Part shown: piece after piece, positions 25,267 through 35,000 of the stretch
Layout of the letters: every line of letters starts with the position of its first letter
Numbering within the stretch: position 1 is the first letter of the stretch
From: Aeromonas veronii bv. veronii
GTDB lineage: Bacteria > Pseudomonadota > Gammaproteobacteria > Enterobacterales > Aeromonadaceae
DNA length: 64,000 bases
Reading direction: 5' to 3'
Assembly (NCBI RefSeq): GCF_000820225.1
Contig: NZ_CDDK01000002.1
Coordinates: 172,883-236,882 of the forward strand
Notes under the pieces: generated by a model
The model's database searches: none
Told to the model about the DNA's origin: nothing
Seen by the model: only the letters and a program-made list of their open reading frames with translations
Position numbers and translations under genes: made by a program

Positions 25267-27219
25267 TTAGAAGCGGGCTGAGCCGCTGACGTAGTAGCTG
25301 CGACCCGGTTCGACGTTCTGGAAGACGGTGTCTTTCTCTTGCAGGCGCACGTCGGTCAGGTTGTTGATCCCCAGTCGCAGGTCAAAGTTCTCGGTGACCT
25401 TGAAGCCGGTGCCGAGATCGAAGGTCTGATAGCTGGGCAGCTTGTGCAGTACGACAACCTTGTTGACGGTCTGCTCGGCAAACTGGGTGCCGGTGTAGGT
25501 GGTGCCGACAAAGGCATTGACCCGCTCGGTGGCCTGCCAGGTGATCTTGGCGTTGGCCTTGTGCTCCGGCCGCTCGGGCAGTGCCTGACCCTGATCGCCT
25601 TCAGCCTTGAGGTAGGTGTAGTTGGCGCCAAGGTTGATATCGTCGGTCAGATCGAGCTTGCCGGTCAGCTCCAGCCCCTTGGTGGTGGCCTTCTCCAGGT
25701 TGTACCAGGTGCGGTCAGTGGAGTTCGGCAACTGCTTGAAGGTGAGCATGTCGTCGATGTCGGAGTAGAACAGGGTAGCGCTGGTTTCCCAGATCCCTTC
25801 TCCTGCGATGACACCCAGCTCGTAGTTGGTGCTGGTTTCCGGCTTGACCTTGTCGCTGCCATAGATGCGGCAGCTGCCGCCGCAGCTCTCGATGCTGTAA
25901 CCGTTGGAGTACTGGTGTGGTGCCGGAGCCTTGAAGGCCTGGCTGACCCCGCCCTTGACGGTCACCACATCGTTCATCTCATAGACCAGATAGCCGCGCG
26001 GGGTGAAGTGGCTGCCGTAGATCTCGTGATGATCGTAACGGCCGCCCAGCGTGAAGGTCAGGCTGTCGGTCAGGCCAATTTCGTCCTGAGCGAACAGCGC
26101 CTCCTGAGAGTGACTCTCTTTGCCGCCGATATCCTTGTAGCTCACCGCATCCACCAGCTCCCGATCCAGATATTCACCACCCAGGGTCAGGTAGTGGTTA
26201 GCCAGCGCCAGGTTGGTATAGCCCTTGAGGGTCAAGGTGTTCTCTTCCAGTTCGCGCTGCTGCGGGGCAGAGTAGCTGGTGTTGAAGTCGTCGATCTGGG
26301 AGGTCTCGTAGTTGGCCATGATGGTGGTGTCACCCCAACTCCAGTTCCCCTTGTGGGTCAGACCAAACAGGTTGCGATCGTTTTGCTGCTGGCGGCTATG
26401 CACCTTGTTGCCGGTTTTGCGGAAGATATCGAGAGGCCGCTCATCCTGGTTGTAGAGGTAATCCAGCTCGAAGCGCTGCTGCTCATCCACCAGCCAGCTG
26501 AGGGTGGAGGCGAAGTTGCGGGTCTGTTTGGCTTCGATAAGGGGGATGCCGTCAGCAGCTTCGGTGGGGGTCCAGGCTTGACGGTCATACACCTCGCCGT
26601 TCATCCGGATCAGCAGGTTGTCGGTCAGCGGGCCGGTAAAGCCCAGGTTGGTTCTGTGCTGATCGCCGCCATCCTTGCCTTCGATAGCCTTGAAGTCGGC
26701 ATCGGCCGCCCCTTGCCAGGTTTTGCCCGGCTGCTTGGTGATGATGTTGATGACACCACCGATGGCATCGGAGCCGTAAAGTGCCGACATGGGGCCACGG
26801 ATCACCTCGACCCGCTGGATCATGCCAAGGGGCACGGGAGTGTTGTCGAAGTTGCCGCCGCGCCACAGGGCATTGGAGGAGGAGAGGCGTTTGCCATCCA
26901 CCAGTACCAGCGTGTATTTGCCGGACATGCCGCGAATGCCGATATCGCTGCGGCCATTGGTGTCAGCTTCAGCCTGAATGCCCACTTCGTGGCGCAGCAG
27001 GTCGGCAAGATCATTGACGGGCGCGGCGGCGATCTGTTCGGCCGTGATGACAGAGATAGAAGCTGGTGCCGAGCGGGTATTGTGCGCCGTGGTGGTGACG
27101 GTGATCACCTCGTCGGCTTGAGGCGCGTTGCTGGCGGCGAGCGCTTGCTGGGTCAGCAGAGTGACGATGGTGGTGGCCAGCAGGCTGGGAGCAATAAAAC
27201 GGGAGGTTGAGGATTTCAT
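25267..27219 (-). CDS. TonB-dependent outer-membrane catecholate siderophore receptor, IrgA/FepA-type
   Basis: 650-aa outer-membrane receptor. The signal peptide ends at QQALA. A TonB-box-like DEVITVTT lies near residue 36. The plug domain (about 45-155) contains IGIRGMSGKYTLVLVDGKR, VEVIRGPMSALYGSDAIGGVINI and other standard plug motifs. A 22-strand barrel follows, ending ...YYVSGSARF with terminal Phe. The plug closely resembles that of Vibrio IrgA and E. coli FepA, receptors for enterobactin. A loop carries the Cys pair CGGSC. It diverges from entC, and a Fur box lies 25-46 bases upstream of the ATG, so iron repression is strongly suggested. Ligand by context: the catecholate made by the adjacent genes. 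Confidence 0.9.
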   Translation of the reverse strand: MKSSTSRFIAPSLLATTIVTLLTQQALAASNAPQADEVITVTTTAHNTRSAPASISVITAEQIAAAPVNDLADLLRHEVGIQAEADTNGRSDIGIRGMSGKYTLVLVDGKRLSSSNALWRGGNFDNTPVPLGMIQRVEVIRGPMSALYGSDAIGGVINIITKQPGKTWQGAADADFKAIEGKDGGDQHRTNLGFTGPLTDNLLIRMNGEVYDRQAWTPTEAADGIPLIEAKQTRNFASTLSWLVDEQQRFELDYLYNQDERPLDIFRKTGNKVHSRQQQNDRNLFGLTHKGNWSWGDTTIMANYETSQIDDFNTSYSAPQQRELEENTLTLKGYTNLALANHYLTLGGEYLDRELVDAVSYKDIGGKESHSQEALFAQDEIGLTDSLTFTLGGRYDHHEIYGSHFTPRGYLVYEMNDVVTVKGGVSQAFKAPAPHQYSNGYSIESCGGSCRIYGSDKVKPETSTNYELGVIAGEGIWETSATLFYSDIDDMLTFKQLPNSTDRTWYNLEKATTKGLELTGKLDLTDDINLGANYTYLKAEGDQGQALPERPEHKANAKITWQATERVNAFVGTTYTGTQFAEQTVNKVVVLHKLPSYQTFDLGTGFKVTENFDLRLGINNLTDVRLQEKDTVFQNVEPGRSYYVSGSARF

Positions 27220-27243
27220 TATTTACATCTTCCATAATATACA

Positions 27244-27265
27244 AATGATAAGCGTTATCATTATC
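27244..27265. promoter_or_regulatory. Fur box 1, in front of the receptor gene
   Basis: Perfect 8-3-8 inverted repeat AATGATAA-GCG-TTATCATT (27244-27262). The overlapping 19-mer at 27247-27265 matches 15 of 19 positions of the Fur consensus. Confidence 0.9.
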
Positions 27266-27352
27266 AAGTTGAATTTGCTCCGATCGCAACTCTTTTTTAT
27301 CGGCAAAGCTCAGTTTCGTTCGTCACCCTCTTTTGACTAAAAAGAAGTTGAT

Positions 27353-27371
27353 GAAATTGATTCTCATTTGT
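27353..27371. promoter_or_regulatory. Fur box 2, in front of entC
   Basis: A 19-mer with 12 of 19 matches to the Fur consensus, just upstream of the likely entC -35 box. Confidence 0.7.
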
Positions 27372-27372
27372 A

Positions 27373-27401
27373 TTGATCGTTTTTTCGCTCCTTGTTAGGA
27401 T
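27373..27401 (+). promoter_or_regulatory. Likely sigma-70 promoter of entCEBA
   Basis: TTGATC (27373-27378), 17-base spacer, TAGGAT (27396-27401), about 85 bases before the entC ATG. Fur box 2 abuts the -35, so bound Fur would block it. Confidence 0.55.
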
Positions 27402-27485
27402 GCCGTTCACCCTGATATCTGGTGAGTCAAATGACTCACTTTAAGTCGCGTCAGGCAGTGATTCATTCCAAGGAGTAGCACCGTC

Positions 27486-28634
27486 ATGTGTGACCATGCA
27501 CTGGAAGGAGAGTGGCCCGCAGCAACTGCCGGGCTGGATAAAGTGTGCTGTTTTGCCAGCGGTGACAGGGTACTGGTCGCCTCCGGTATCCACGACAGTT
27601 TTACCGGTATCCCGCCGGAGAAGCTGCTCGCCCATCTGCGTCAGTTGCGCCAGCAGGGGATGGTCAATCCCATCGCCATCGGCGCCATTCCGTTTGACAC
27701 CCAATCCCCCTGGCATCTGGTGATCCCGGCGCAATCGCAGTGGGTCGCAAGGGATGCGATGTTGCCCGCCAGCTGTTGCCAGCTCCATGGCGAGGTGAGC
27801 GAAGTGACCGGCTCCGCCCACTATCAGGGGGCAGTGCGGGCAGCGTTGCAGCAGTTCAGCGAGGGGCAGCTCGAGAAAGTGGTGTTGTCGCGCGCCATCG
27901 ATGTGCAGAGCGCAGAGCAGACCTCCCCCGCACACGCCTATGGCTCTCTACTGGCCCAGAATCCGGGCGCCTATGTGTTCCAGATCCCGCTGCCGGATGG
28001 GGAGACCCTGCTTGGTGCGAGCCCCGAGCTGCTGGTATCGCGCAGCGAGGTGGCGGTGGTGAGCAATCCGCTGGCGGGCTCCCGTCCGCGCCACGCTTTT
28101 CCTGATCAACCTGCGGCCTGTGTCGAACTGTTGGGGGCGCAGAAGGATCGCTATGAACATGCGTTGGTGGCCGATGCAGTCGCTGCGGCCCTCGCTCCCT
28201 TCTGCCGCGAGCTGGACGTCCCTCTGGAGCCGCAGGTGATCGCCACTCCTACCATGTGGCACCTCTCGACCCGCATCGCCGGACGGCTCCATGAACCCTC
28301 TCCCGTGCTGGCTCTGGCGCTGGCACTGCACCCGACACCGGCGGTGTGCGGCACGCCGCTCTCGGCAGCGCGTCAGGCCATCGCCCGGCTTGAGGGGTAC
28401 GATCGCCGCTTCTACTGCGGCGCCGTTGGTTGGATGGATGCCGACGGCAATGGCGAGTGGGTAGTCACCATTCGCTGTGGCGTGCTTGCAGGCAGACAGC
28501 TGCGGCTCTATGCTGGCGCCGGGGTGGTGGTGGGCTCTTCGCCGGAAGCGGAGTGGCAGGAGACCGCCGCCAAGCTCGGCACCATGTTGCGTGCCTTCGG
28601 CCTCGAAAGCCGGGAGCCGGAGGTAACCGCATGA
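27486..28634 (+). CDS. entC: Isochorismate synthase
   Basis: 382-aa cytoplasmic enzyme converting chorismate to isochorismate, first committed step of 2,3-dihydroxybenzoate synthesis. Chorismate-binding fold; the general-base Lys lies in [28 protein letters not shown] and [23 protein letters not shown] are typical of the EntC/DhbC group. AAGGAG precedes the ATG. First gene of the rightward operon; its stop overlaps the entE start (ATGA). Known Aeromonas homologues are named amoC or aebC by product; I use the E. coli name. Confidence 0.93.
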   Translation: MCDHALEGEWPAATAGLDKVCCFASGDRVLVASGIHDSFTGIPPEKLLAHLRQLRQQGMVNPIAIGAIPFDTQSPWHLVIPAQSQWVARDAMLPASCCQLHGEVSEVTGSAHYQGAVRAALQQFSEGQLEKVVLSRAIDVQSAEQTSPAHAYGSLLAQNPGAYVFQIPLPDGETLLGASPELLVSRSEVAVVSNPLAGSRPRHAFPDQPAACVELLGAQKDRYEHALVADAVAAALAPFCRELDVPLEPQVIATPTMWHLSTRIAGRLHEPSPVLALALALHPTPAVCGTPLSAARQAIARLEGYDRRFYCGAVGWMDADGNGEWVVTIRCGVLAGRQLRLYAGAGVVVGSSPEAEWQETAAKLGTMLRAFGLESREPEVTA

Positions 28635-30277
28635 AGCCGCTGGTGCCCTTTACCCCCTGGCCCGCCGAGCTGGCAGCCCACTACCGGGCACAAGGGTGGT
28701 GGCGCGGACAACCGCTCACCGCCCTGCTCGATGAATCTGCCGCACGTTATCCCGAGCGCACGGCCCTGATCTGCGGCGAACGCACCCTTAGTTATGGCCA
28801 GTTAAAGCGTGAGGTCGATGCGCTGGCGGCGCGGTTGGCCGCGCGCGGGCTGGGCCATGGCGATACTGCTCTGGTGCAGTTGCCCAATTGTGCCGAGTTC
28901 TATATCTGCTGGTTTGCCCTGATCCGCTGCGGCGTGGTGGCGGTGCATGCCCTCTACAGCCATCAGCGGCGCGAGCTGGTGGCCTTTGCCCGCCAGATTG
29001 AGCCCGCCTTGCTGGTACTCAGCCCCTCCCATCCCGGCTTTGCCGGTGAAGCGGGGAGCCTCGTGGCCCTTGACGAGTTGGTGGCGCCTTCCTGTCAGAC
29101 ACTGTTTTTCGAGCAGGCTGAAGGGAGTGATCTTCAGTCAGGATTTGCATGGCGTCGGCCTGACCCCATAGCCCGTGCTGATGGTTCGCCTCTGACGGCC
29201 ACTGCGCCAACTCCTACTCCGGCCGATCAGGTCGCCTTTTTCCAGCTCTCCGGCGGCAGTACCGGCACTCCCAAACTGATCCCCCGTACCCACGATGACT
29301 ATGGCTACAGCGTGCGCCAGAGCGTGGCGGTGTGCGGTTGGGATGAGCGGGTGATCTATCTCTGCGCCCTGCCGGCGCCCCACAACTTTCCCCTGAGCTC
29401 CCCCGGCGCACTCGGGGTGTTTTATGCCGGTGGCTGCGTGGTGCTGGCAAAGGATCCTTCCGCAGTAACCTGTCTGCCGCTGGTGCAGCGTCATCAGATC
29501 AATTGGGCGGCCCTGGTGCCACCGGCTCTGGCGCTCTGGCTGGAGGCGGCCAGCCACTATCCGCAGACCTCTCTGGAGTGTGTGCAGGTGGGAGGGGCGC
29601 GCCTCAGCCCGGTTCACGCCGAGGCGGTAGCGAGCCGCCTTGATTGCCGCTTGCAGCAGGTGTTCGGCATGGCCGAGGGGCTGGTCAACTACACCCGAAC
29701 CGAGGATGACCAGTGGTACATCGTCAATACCCAGGGTCGCCCGATGAGCCCGGGTGACGAGGTGGAGGTGCGGGATAGCGACGGGCGCCCCTTGCCCGAT
29801 GGCGAGTGCGGCGAGCTCTGGACGCGTGGCCCCTACACCTTTCGCGGCTACTTCAAGGCCGATGTCCACAATCAGCGGGCTTTTGATCGGGACGGTTTCT
29901 ACTGCACCGGCGATCTGGTCTGCCGCTTGCCCAGCGGTCATCTGATGGTGGTGGGGCGCAACAAGGATCAGATCAACCGGGGCGGGGAGAAGATCGACGC
30001 CCTCGAGATTGAAGAGCTGCTGCTGACCCACCCGGAGGTGCGGCAGGCGGCACTGGTCGCCATGCCCGATCCCATGCTGGGGGAGCGCAGCTGCGCTTTT
30101 CTGATGTGCCGCGAGCCCCTCAATTTGCCCCGCTTGCGCCGTTTCCTGCGCGAGCAGGGGGTGGCCGATTACAAACTGCCCGATCGCCTGGTGCTGGTGG
30201 AGCAACTGCCCCACACCCCGGTCGGCAAGATAGACAAACAGACGCTGCGCGAGCAGCTCGTCAAGGAGTGTGCATGA
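28631..30277 (+). CDS. entE: 2,3-dihydroxybenzoate-AMP ligase
   Basis: 548-aa stand-alone adenylation enzyme that activates DHB with ATP and loads it on the aryl carrier domain of EntB. Adenylate-forming motifs: QLSGGSTGTPKLIPRTHDDY (P-loop), VFGMAEGLVNYTR, YCTGDLVCRL, GRNKDQINRGGEKID and the C-terminal catalytic Lys in TPVGKIDKQ. The start at 28631 was chosen because it overlaps the entC stop, as at every junction in the operon; the frame is open much further upstream. Confidence 0.93.
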   Translation: MKPLVPFTPWPAELAAHYRAQGWWRGQPLTALLDESAARYPERTALICGERTLSYGQLKREVDALAARLAARGLGHGDTALVQLPNCAEFYICWFALIRCGVVAVHALYSHQRRELVAFARQIEPALLVLSPSHPGFAGEAGSLVALDELVAPSCQTLFFEQAEGSDLQSGFAWRRPDPIARADGSPLTATAPTPTPADQVAFFQLSGGSTGTPKLIPRTHDDYGYSVRQSVAVCGWDERVIYLCALPAPHNFPLSSPGALGVFYAGGCVVLAKDPSAVTCLPLVQRHQINWAALVPPALALWLEAASHYPQTSLECVQVGGARLSPVHAEAVASRLDCRLQQVFGMAEGLVNYTRTEDDQWYIVNTQGRPMSPGDEVEVRDSDGRPLPDGECGELWTRGPYTFRGYFKADVHNQRAFDRDGFYCTGDLVCRLPSGHLMVVGRNKDQINRGGEKIDALEIEELLLTHPEVRQAALVAMPDPMLGERSCAFLMCREPLNLPRLRRFLREQGVADYKLPDRLVLVEQLPHTPVGKIDKQTLREQLVKECA

Positions 30278-31206
30278 CCATTCAATCCCTCGCCGCCTAT
30301 CCGCTGCCTACCGCTGAGGAGCTGCCTACCGGGCGGGTGAACTGGCCTTTCGAACCGGGCCGCGCCGCCTTGCTGGTCCACGATATGCAGCACTATTTCG
30401 TCGACTTCTACGGGGCGGACAATCCGCTGATCAATCAGGTCATCGACCATATCGCCACCCTGATCCGTCAGGCGCGTATTCTTGGCATGCCGGTGGTCTA
30501 TACCGCCCAGCCCGCCGAGCAGAGTCAGGCCGATCGGGCGCTGCTCAATGACATGTGGGGGCCGGGGTTGACCCGAGCGCCGGAGCGCCAACCAATCGTT
30601 CCGGCGCTGGCACCCGGGCCGCAGGATACGGTGCTGACCAAGTGGCGCTACAGCGCTTTTTGCCGCTCACCGCTGGCCGAGCTGATGGCCGAATGGGGGC
30701 GGGATCAGCTGGTGATCTGCGGCATCTACGGTCATATCGGGGTGATGCAGACGGCGGTCGATGCCTTTATGCGCGATATCCGTCCCTTCCTGGTGGCAGA
30801 TGCCATCGCCGACTTCTCCCGCGAGGATCATCTGCTGGCGCTCTCCTACGTCAGCCGCAATGCCGGTCGGGTGATTACCGTGGCCGAGGTGATGGCGGCC
30901 AGCAAACGCCCTCTGACTCGCGAGTCACTGCGTGATCTGGTGTTGGCGCGGCTGCCCGCCGAGATGCAGCAGGAGCAGCCCACCGAGGATGACAACCTGC
31001 TCGACTACGGTCTCGACTCGCTGGCTGTGATGGGGCTGGTGGAAGAGTGGCGTCAGCAGGGGCTGGTGGTGGAGCTGGCCGAGCTGGCCCGCACGCCGAC
31101 CCTGGCTCACTGGTGGGCGCTCCTCTCCCGTCAGCTTCACGTCAGTCAGGCCACGGCTTATCAGGCCAACGAAGAGCACGTCAGCGAACCGGAGTGCACC
31201 CCATGA
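30274..31206 (+). CDS. entB: Isochorismatase with C-terminal aryl carrier protein domain
   Basis: 310 aa, bifunctional. Residues 1-210: isochorismatase, with nucleophile region LLVHDMQHYFVDFY, catalytic Lys in LTKWRYSAFCRSPL and ICGIYGHIGVMQTAVDAFMRDI; it hydrolyses isochorismate to dihydro-dihydroxybenzoate. Residues about 230-295: carrier domain with the phosphopantetheine Ser in DYGLDSLAVMG, which holds DHB for the synthetase. Slightly longer than E. coli EntB (285). Overlaps entE and entA by ATGA junctions. Confidence 0.93.
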   Translation: MTIQSLAAYPLPTAEELPTGRVNWPFEPGRAALLVHDMQHYFVDFYGADNPLINQVIDHIATLIRQARILGMPVVYTAQPAEQSQADRALLNDMWGPGLTRAPERQPIVPALAPGPQDTVLTKWRYSAFCRSPLAELMAEWGRDQLVICGIYGHIGVMQTAVDAFMRDIRPFLVADAIADFSREDHLLALSYVSRNAGRVITVAEVMAASKRPLTRESLRDLVLARLPAEMQQEQPTEDDNLLDYGLDSLAVMGLVEEWRQQGLVVELAELARTPTLAHWWALLSRQLHVSQATAYQANEEHVSEPECTP

Positions 31207-31964
31207 GCGAGTGGCAAGGCAGAACCATCTGGGTGACCGGCGCGGCGCAGGGAATTGGCCATGCGGTGGCGCGCACCTTTGCCGAGGCGGGGGCCAGCGT
31301 GGTGGCGCTCGATCTGCAACTGGCCGAGGCGCTGCCCGGCAACGTGAAGGGAGTGGTGATCGATGTCAGCGACAGCGAGGCCGTGACCCGCTGCTGCGAA
31401 CAGCTGCTGGACGAGGGGCTGGGGCCCGATGTGCTGGTCAATGTCGCCGGCGTACTGGCGACCGGCAGGCTTGATGAGGTGGATGACGCCCTCTTGCTGC
31501 GCACCTTCGCCATCAACACCTTCGCCCCCTTCTATCTGATGCGGGCCCTGACCCCCTGGTTTCAGGGGCGGCGCAGGGGCGCCATCGTCAATGTATCCTC
31601 CAATGCCGGTCGGGTGCCGCGAGTGGGTATGGGCATCTATGGCGCCTCCAAGGCGGCGCTGACCAGCCTCACTCAAACGGCAGGGCTGGAACTTGCCCCC
31701 TTTGGGGTGCGCTGCAATCTAGTGTCGCCGGGCTCGACTCGCACCCCCATGCTGTACGGCATGTGGCAGGAGGGGGAACAGCGCGAAGGGGAACTGCGAA
31801 CCATCGCGGGCCTGCCCGGGCAGTTCAAGCTGGGGATCCCTCTTGGCAAGCTCGGGACACCCGACGAGGTGGCTGCCTGCGTGCTGTTTCTCGCCTCCGA
31901 TGCCGCCAGCCATATCACCCTGCAGGATCTGGTGGTCGATGGCGGTGCCACCCTGGGGGGCTGA
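31203..31964 (+). CDS. entA: 2,3-dihydro-2,3-dihydroxybenzoate dehydrogenase
   Basis: 253-aa short-chain dehydrogenase that oxidises dihydro-DHB to 2,3-dihydroxybenzoate with NAD+. Cofactor motif TGAAQGIGHAVA, VNVAGVL, catalytic Ser in IVNVSSNAG and Y-x3-K in GIYGASKAALTS. C-terminus VVDGGATLGG is typical. Last gene of the four-gene overlapping block; a hairpin follows before the synthetase gene. Confidence 0.93.
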   Translation: MSEWQGRTIWVTGAAQGIGHAVARTFAEAGASVVALDLQLAEALPGNVKGVVIDVSDSEAVTRCCEQLLDEGLGPDVLVNVAGVLATGRLDEVDDALLLRTFAINTFAPFYLMRALTPWFQGRRRGAIVNVSSNAGRVPRVGMGIYGASKAALTSLTQTAGLELAPFGVRCNLVSPGSTRTPMLYGMWQEGEQREGELRTIAGLPGQFKLGIPLGKLGTPDEVAACVLFLASDAASHITLQDLVVDGGATLGG

Positions 31965-32006
31965 TCTTCGGCCTGCCGGTGTAGTGGGTACGACACTCTC
32001 TTTATG

Positions 32007-32030
32007 GAGGAGGCCAGGCCTCCTCGCTTT
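32007..32030 (+). terminator. Hairpin between entA and the NRPS gene (possible attenuator)
   Basis: 7-bp stem GAGGAGG/CCTCCTC, loop CCAGG, followed by GCTTTT. The short U run suggests partial termination, which would lower synthetase relative to EntCEBA. Confidence 0.5.
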
Positions 32031-32089
32031 TCAGCCATGCGGGCAGGGGCAAGTCGCTGCTCGCTCGATGTTTGCGCAAGGATATTCCC

Positions 32090-35000
32090 ATGGAACAGAC
32101 AATGGCGATGCGCGCCACCCAGCAGCGTGGGGAGCAGCCGCGCTGGCCGCTAACCACCGCTCAGGCGGGCATCTGGTTTGCCCAGCAAAAATACCCGCAG
32201 AGCCCCGCCTGCAATACCGGCGAGTACTGGCTGCTGGAGGGGGCGCTGGCTCCCCATCACTTCACCCGCGCGGTACGCCAGACCATCGACGAGATCCCCG
32301 GTCTGCACTGCGCCTTTGTTGCCACTGTCGATGGCCCGCAGATGGTGGCCAATCCCGCTTGCTGGCAACTGACCGAGCGGGATCTGCGCAGCGAAGCCGA
32401 TCCGCTTGCAGTCGCGCAGGTCGAGATGCGTGCGCAGCTGGCAGTTCCCTTCAATCTGGCCGGGGGGCCGCTGTTTGCCACCACCCTCTATCGCCTCGGC
32501 GAGAGGCGGTGGGCCTGGTTTATCGCCGTGCACCATATCGCCATCGACGGCTTTGGCCTGAGCCTGCTCTGCCAGCGGGTGGCCAATTGGTATGAGGCGC
32601 TCTGTGCCGGCGAGCAGCCAGCCCCCTGCCGCTATGCATCCCAGCAGGAACTGCTGGCTGAAGAGGCGGCCTATCAGGATTCGCCGCGCGCTGCGCGGGA
32701 TCGCGATTTCTTCGTGCAGCAGCTGACCGGGGTAGAGACTCCCGCGTCGCTCTCCCGCCATCCGGTGCAAGGGCCGGGCCCCACCTATCGTCTTGAACAG
32801 CGGCTGGCTGGCCGCCAGTGGCAGGCATTGGTAGAGCGGGCGACTCGTTCGGCCTGTCACCCCTACAGCCTGCTGCTGGCGGCGGTGGCCAGCTATGTGC
32901 AGCGGATGAGCGGCGCTGGCGAGGTGGTGCTGGGTATTCCGCTGATGGGGCGGCTTGGCTCAGTGGCGGCCGATACCCCCTGCATGAAGGTCAATGTGGT
33001 GCCCCTGCGCATCGAGTTGAGCGGCACCAGCCGGGTAGGGGAGTTGCTGGTACAGGTTGAGCGGCAATTTGCCGCCCTGCGTCGTCATCAGGGCTGCCGT
33101 CAGGAGTGGTTGCAACAGCGTCAGCCGGGCCAGCCGCTGTTTGGCCCTCAGGTCAACCTGATGCCCTTTGCCCGTACCCTCAGCTTTGGTGAAGGACACA
33201 ACCAGGTTCGTGGCGAGGTGCAGGTGCTGGCGGCGGGGCCGGTGGAGGAGTGCGCCTTCTACTTTGCCGAGGAGGCAGGCGCTATGACCCTGACCCTCGA
33301 AGCACATCAGGGGCGCTTCAGCCAACAGGAGAGTGAACGTCATCTGGCCCGACTGGTAGCCTATCTGGCCGCCTGGAGTGAGGCGGCTGACGAGACCCTG
33401 GCGGTGCGCTTGCCGCTGTTGCTGCCCTGCGAGCAGGCTGAGCTGACGCGCTGGAACCAAACCGACCATCCGTTGCCGACCACTACCCTGAGCGCACTGC
33501 TGGCCGAGGGGCTGGCGGCGGCAGATCAGAGCGCCATCGCGCTGGAGTGTGGCGCCGAGCGCTGGAGTGTGGCCGAGCTGCGCCAGCGCACCCGCCAGCT
33601 GGCCAGCTATCTGGCAGGGAGGGGCGTGGGCCCCTGTTGTCGGGTGGCGGTGGTGATCCCGCGCGCTCCCGAGCTTATTCTCGCCCAGCAGGCCATCATG
33701 GCGGTGGGTGCCGTCTACGTGCCCGTAGACCCGGACTATCCGGCGGAGCGGATCGGCTACATTCTCGCCAGCAGCGATCCTGCGCTGGTGCTGACCAGTC
33801 GCACCTTGCGGATGCCGCTCGATATGGCTGCGCCACTTGTCTGCCTCGATGCCCCCGGTGTGGCAGAGCAGCTGGCGGCTGTAGAGTTGGCAACGACAGC
33901 ACCTTGTGATCTGCCAGCCCCCAAACCGGAAGATGCGGCCTACATCATCTACACCTCCGGCTCGACCGGTCGCCCCAAAGGGGTGGTGGTGAGCCATGGC
34001 GCCATCGTCAACCGGCTGCTCTGGATGCAGCACATGTATCCCATCGGTCCGGCGGATCGGGTGCTGCAAAAGACCCCGGCTGGTTTCGATGTCTCCATCT
34101 GGGAGTTCTTCTGGCCCTTTATGACCGGTGCGCGGCTGGTGCTCGCCAAACCGGGCGGCCACAAGGATCCCGCCTACCTTGCCGAGCTGATTGAGCTGGC
34201 GGGGATCACCACCTTGCACTTTGTCCCCTCCATGCTGCAGATCTTTGTCACTCAGGCCGAGCCTGCGCGTTGCCGCGCCCTGCGGCAGGTCTTCTGCTCC
34301 GGCGAGGCGCTGCCCGCGGATCTGGTGCAGCGCTGGTATGGGGCATTTTCAGCCCCCCTGCACAACCTCTATGGCCCGACCGAGGCGGCGGTGGATGTCA
34401 CCTGGTATCCCTGCCGGGCAGACGAGGCGGTGACCAGCGTGCCCATCGGCTATCCGGTCTGGAATACCTGTATCCACATTCTCGACCCCTGGTTGCAGCC
34501 GGTGCCCCCCGGTGTAGCGGGGGAGCTCTGGATCGGCGGCGTGCAGGTGGCGGAGGGCTACTTTGGCCAGCCCGAGCTCACCGCCGAGCGCTTTATTGCC
34601 AACCCCTTCGGCGCGGGACGGCTCTATCGCAGCGGCGATCTGGCCGCCTGGCGCGAGGATGGCGCCATCGAGTATCTGGGGCGCCTCGATTTTCAGGTGA
34701 AGATCCGTGGCCAGCGCATCGAACTGGAGGAGATCGAGCAGGTGCTGCTGCGCCATCCCCGGGTGGCGCAGGCGGTGGTGCTGGCCCCCGAATTTGCCCC
34801 CGGCGATCGCCGTCTGGTGGCCTATGTGGTGACCGCAGATAGCAGAGATATGACGCTGGCCGAGCTTACACCTGCCCTTGGCGCTGCCTTGCCCGACTAC
34901 ATGGTACCGGGGCTCCTGGTAAACCTGGCTGAGCTGCCGCTTACCCCCAATGGCAAGCTGGATCGCAAGGGGTTGCCGCTGCCCGATATGGCGTCGGCGG

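Noticed and set aside
25339-27210. 623-codon plus-strand frame opposite the TonB receptor
   Set aside because: Val/Gly/Ala-rich shadow of the receptor frame with no recognisable motif.
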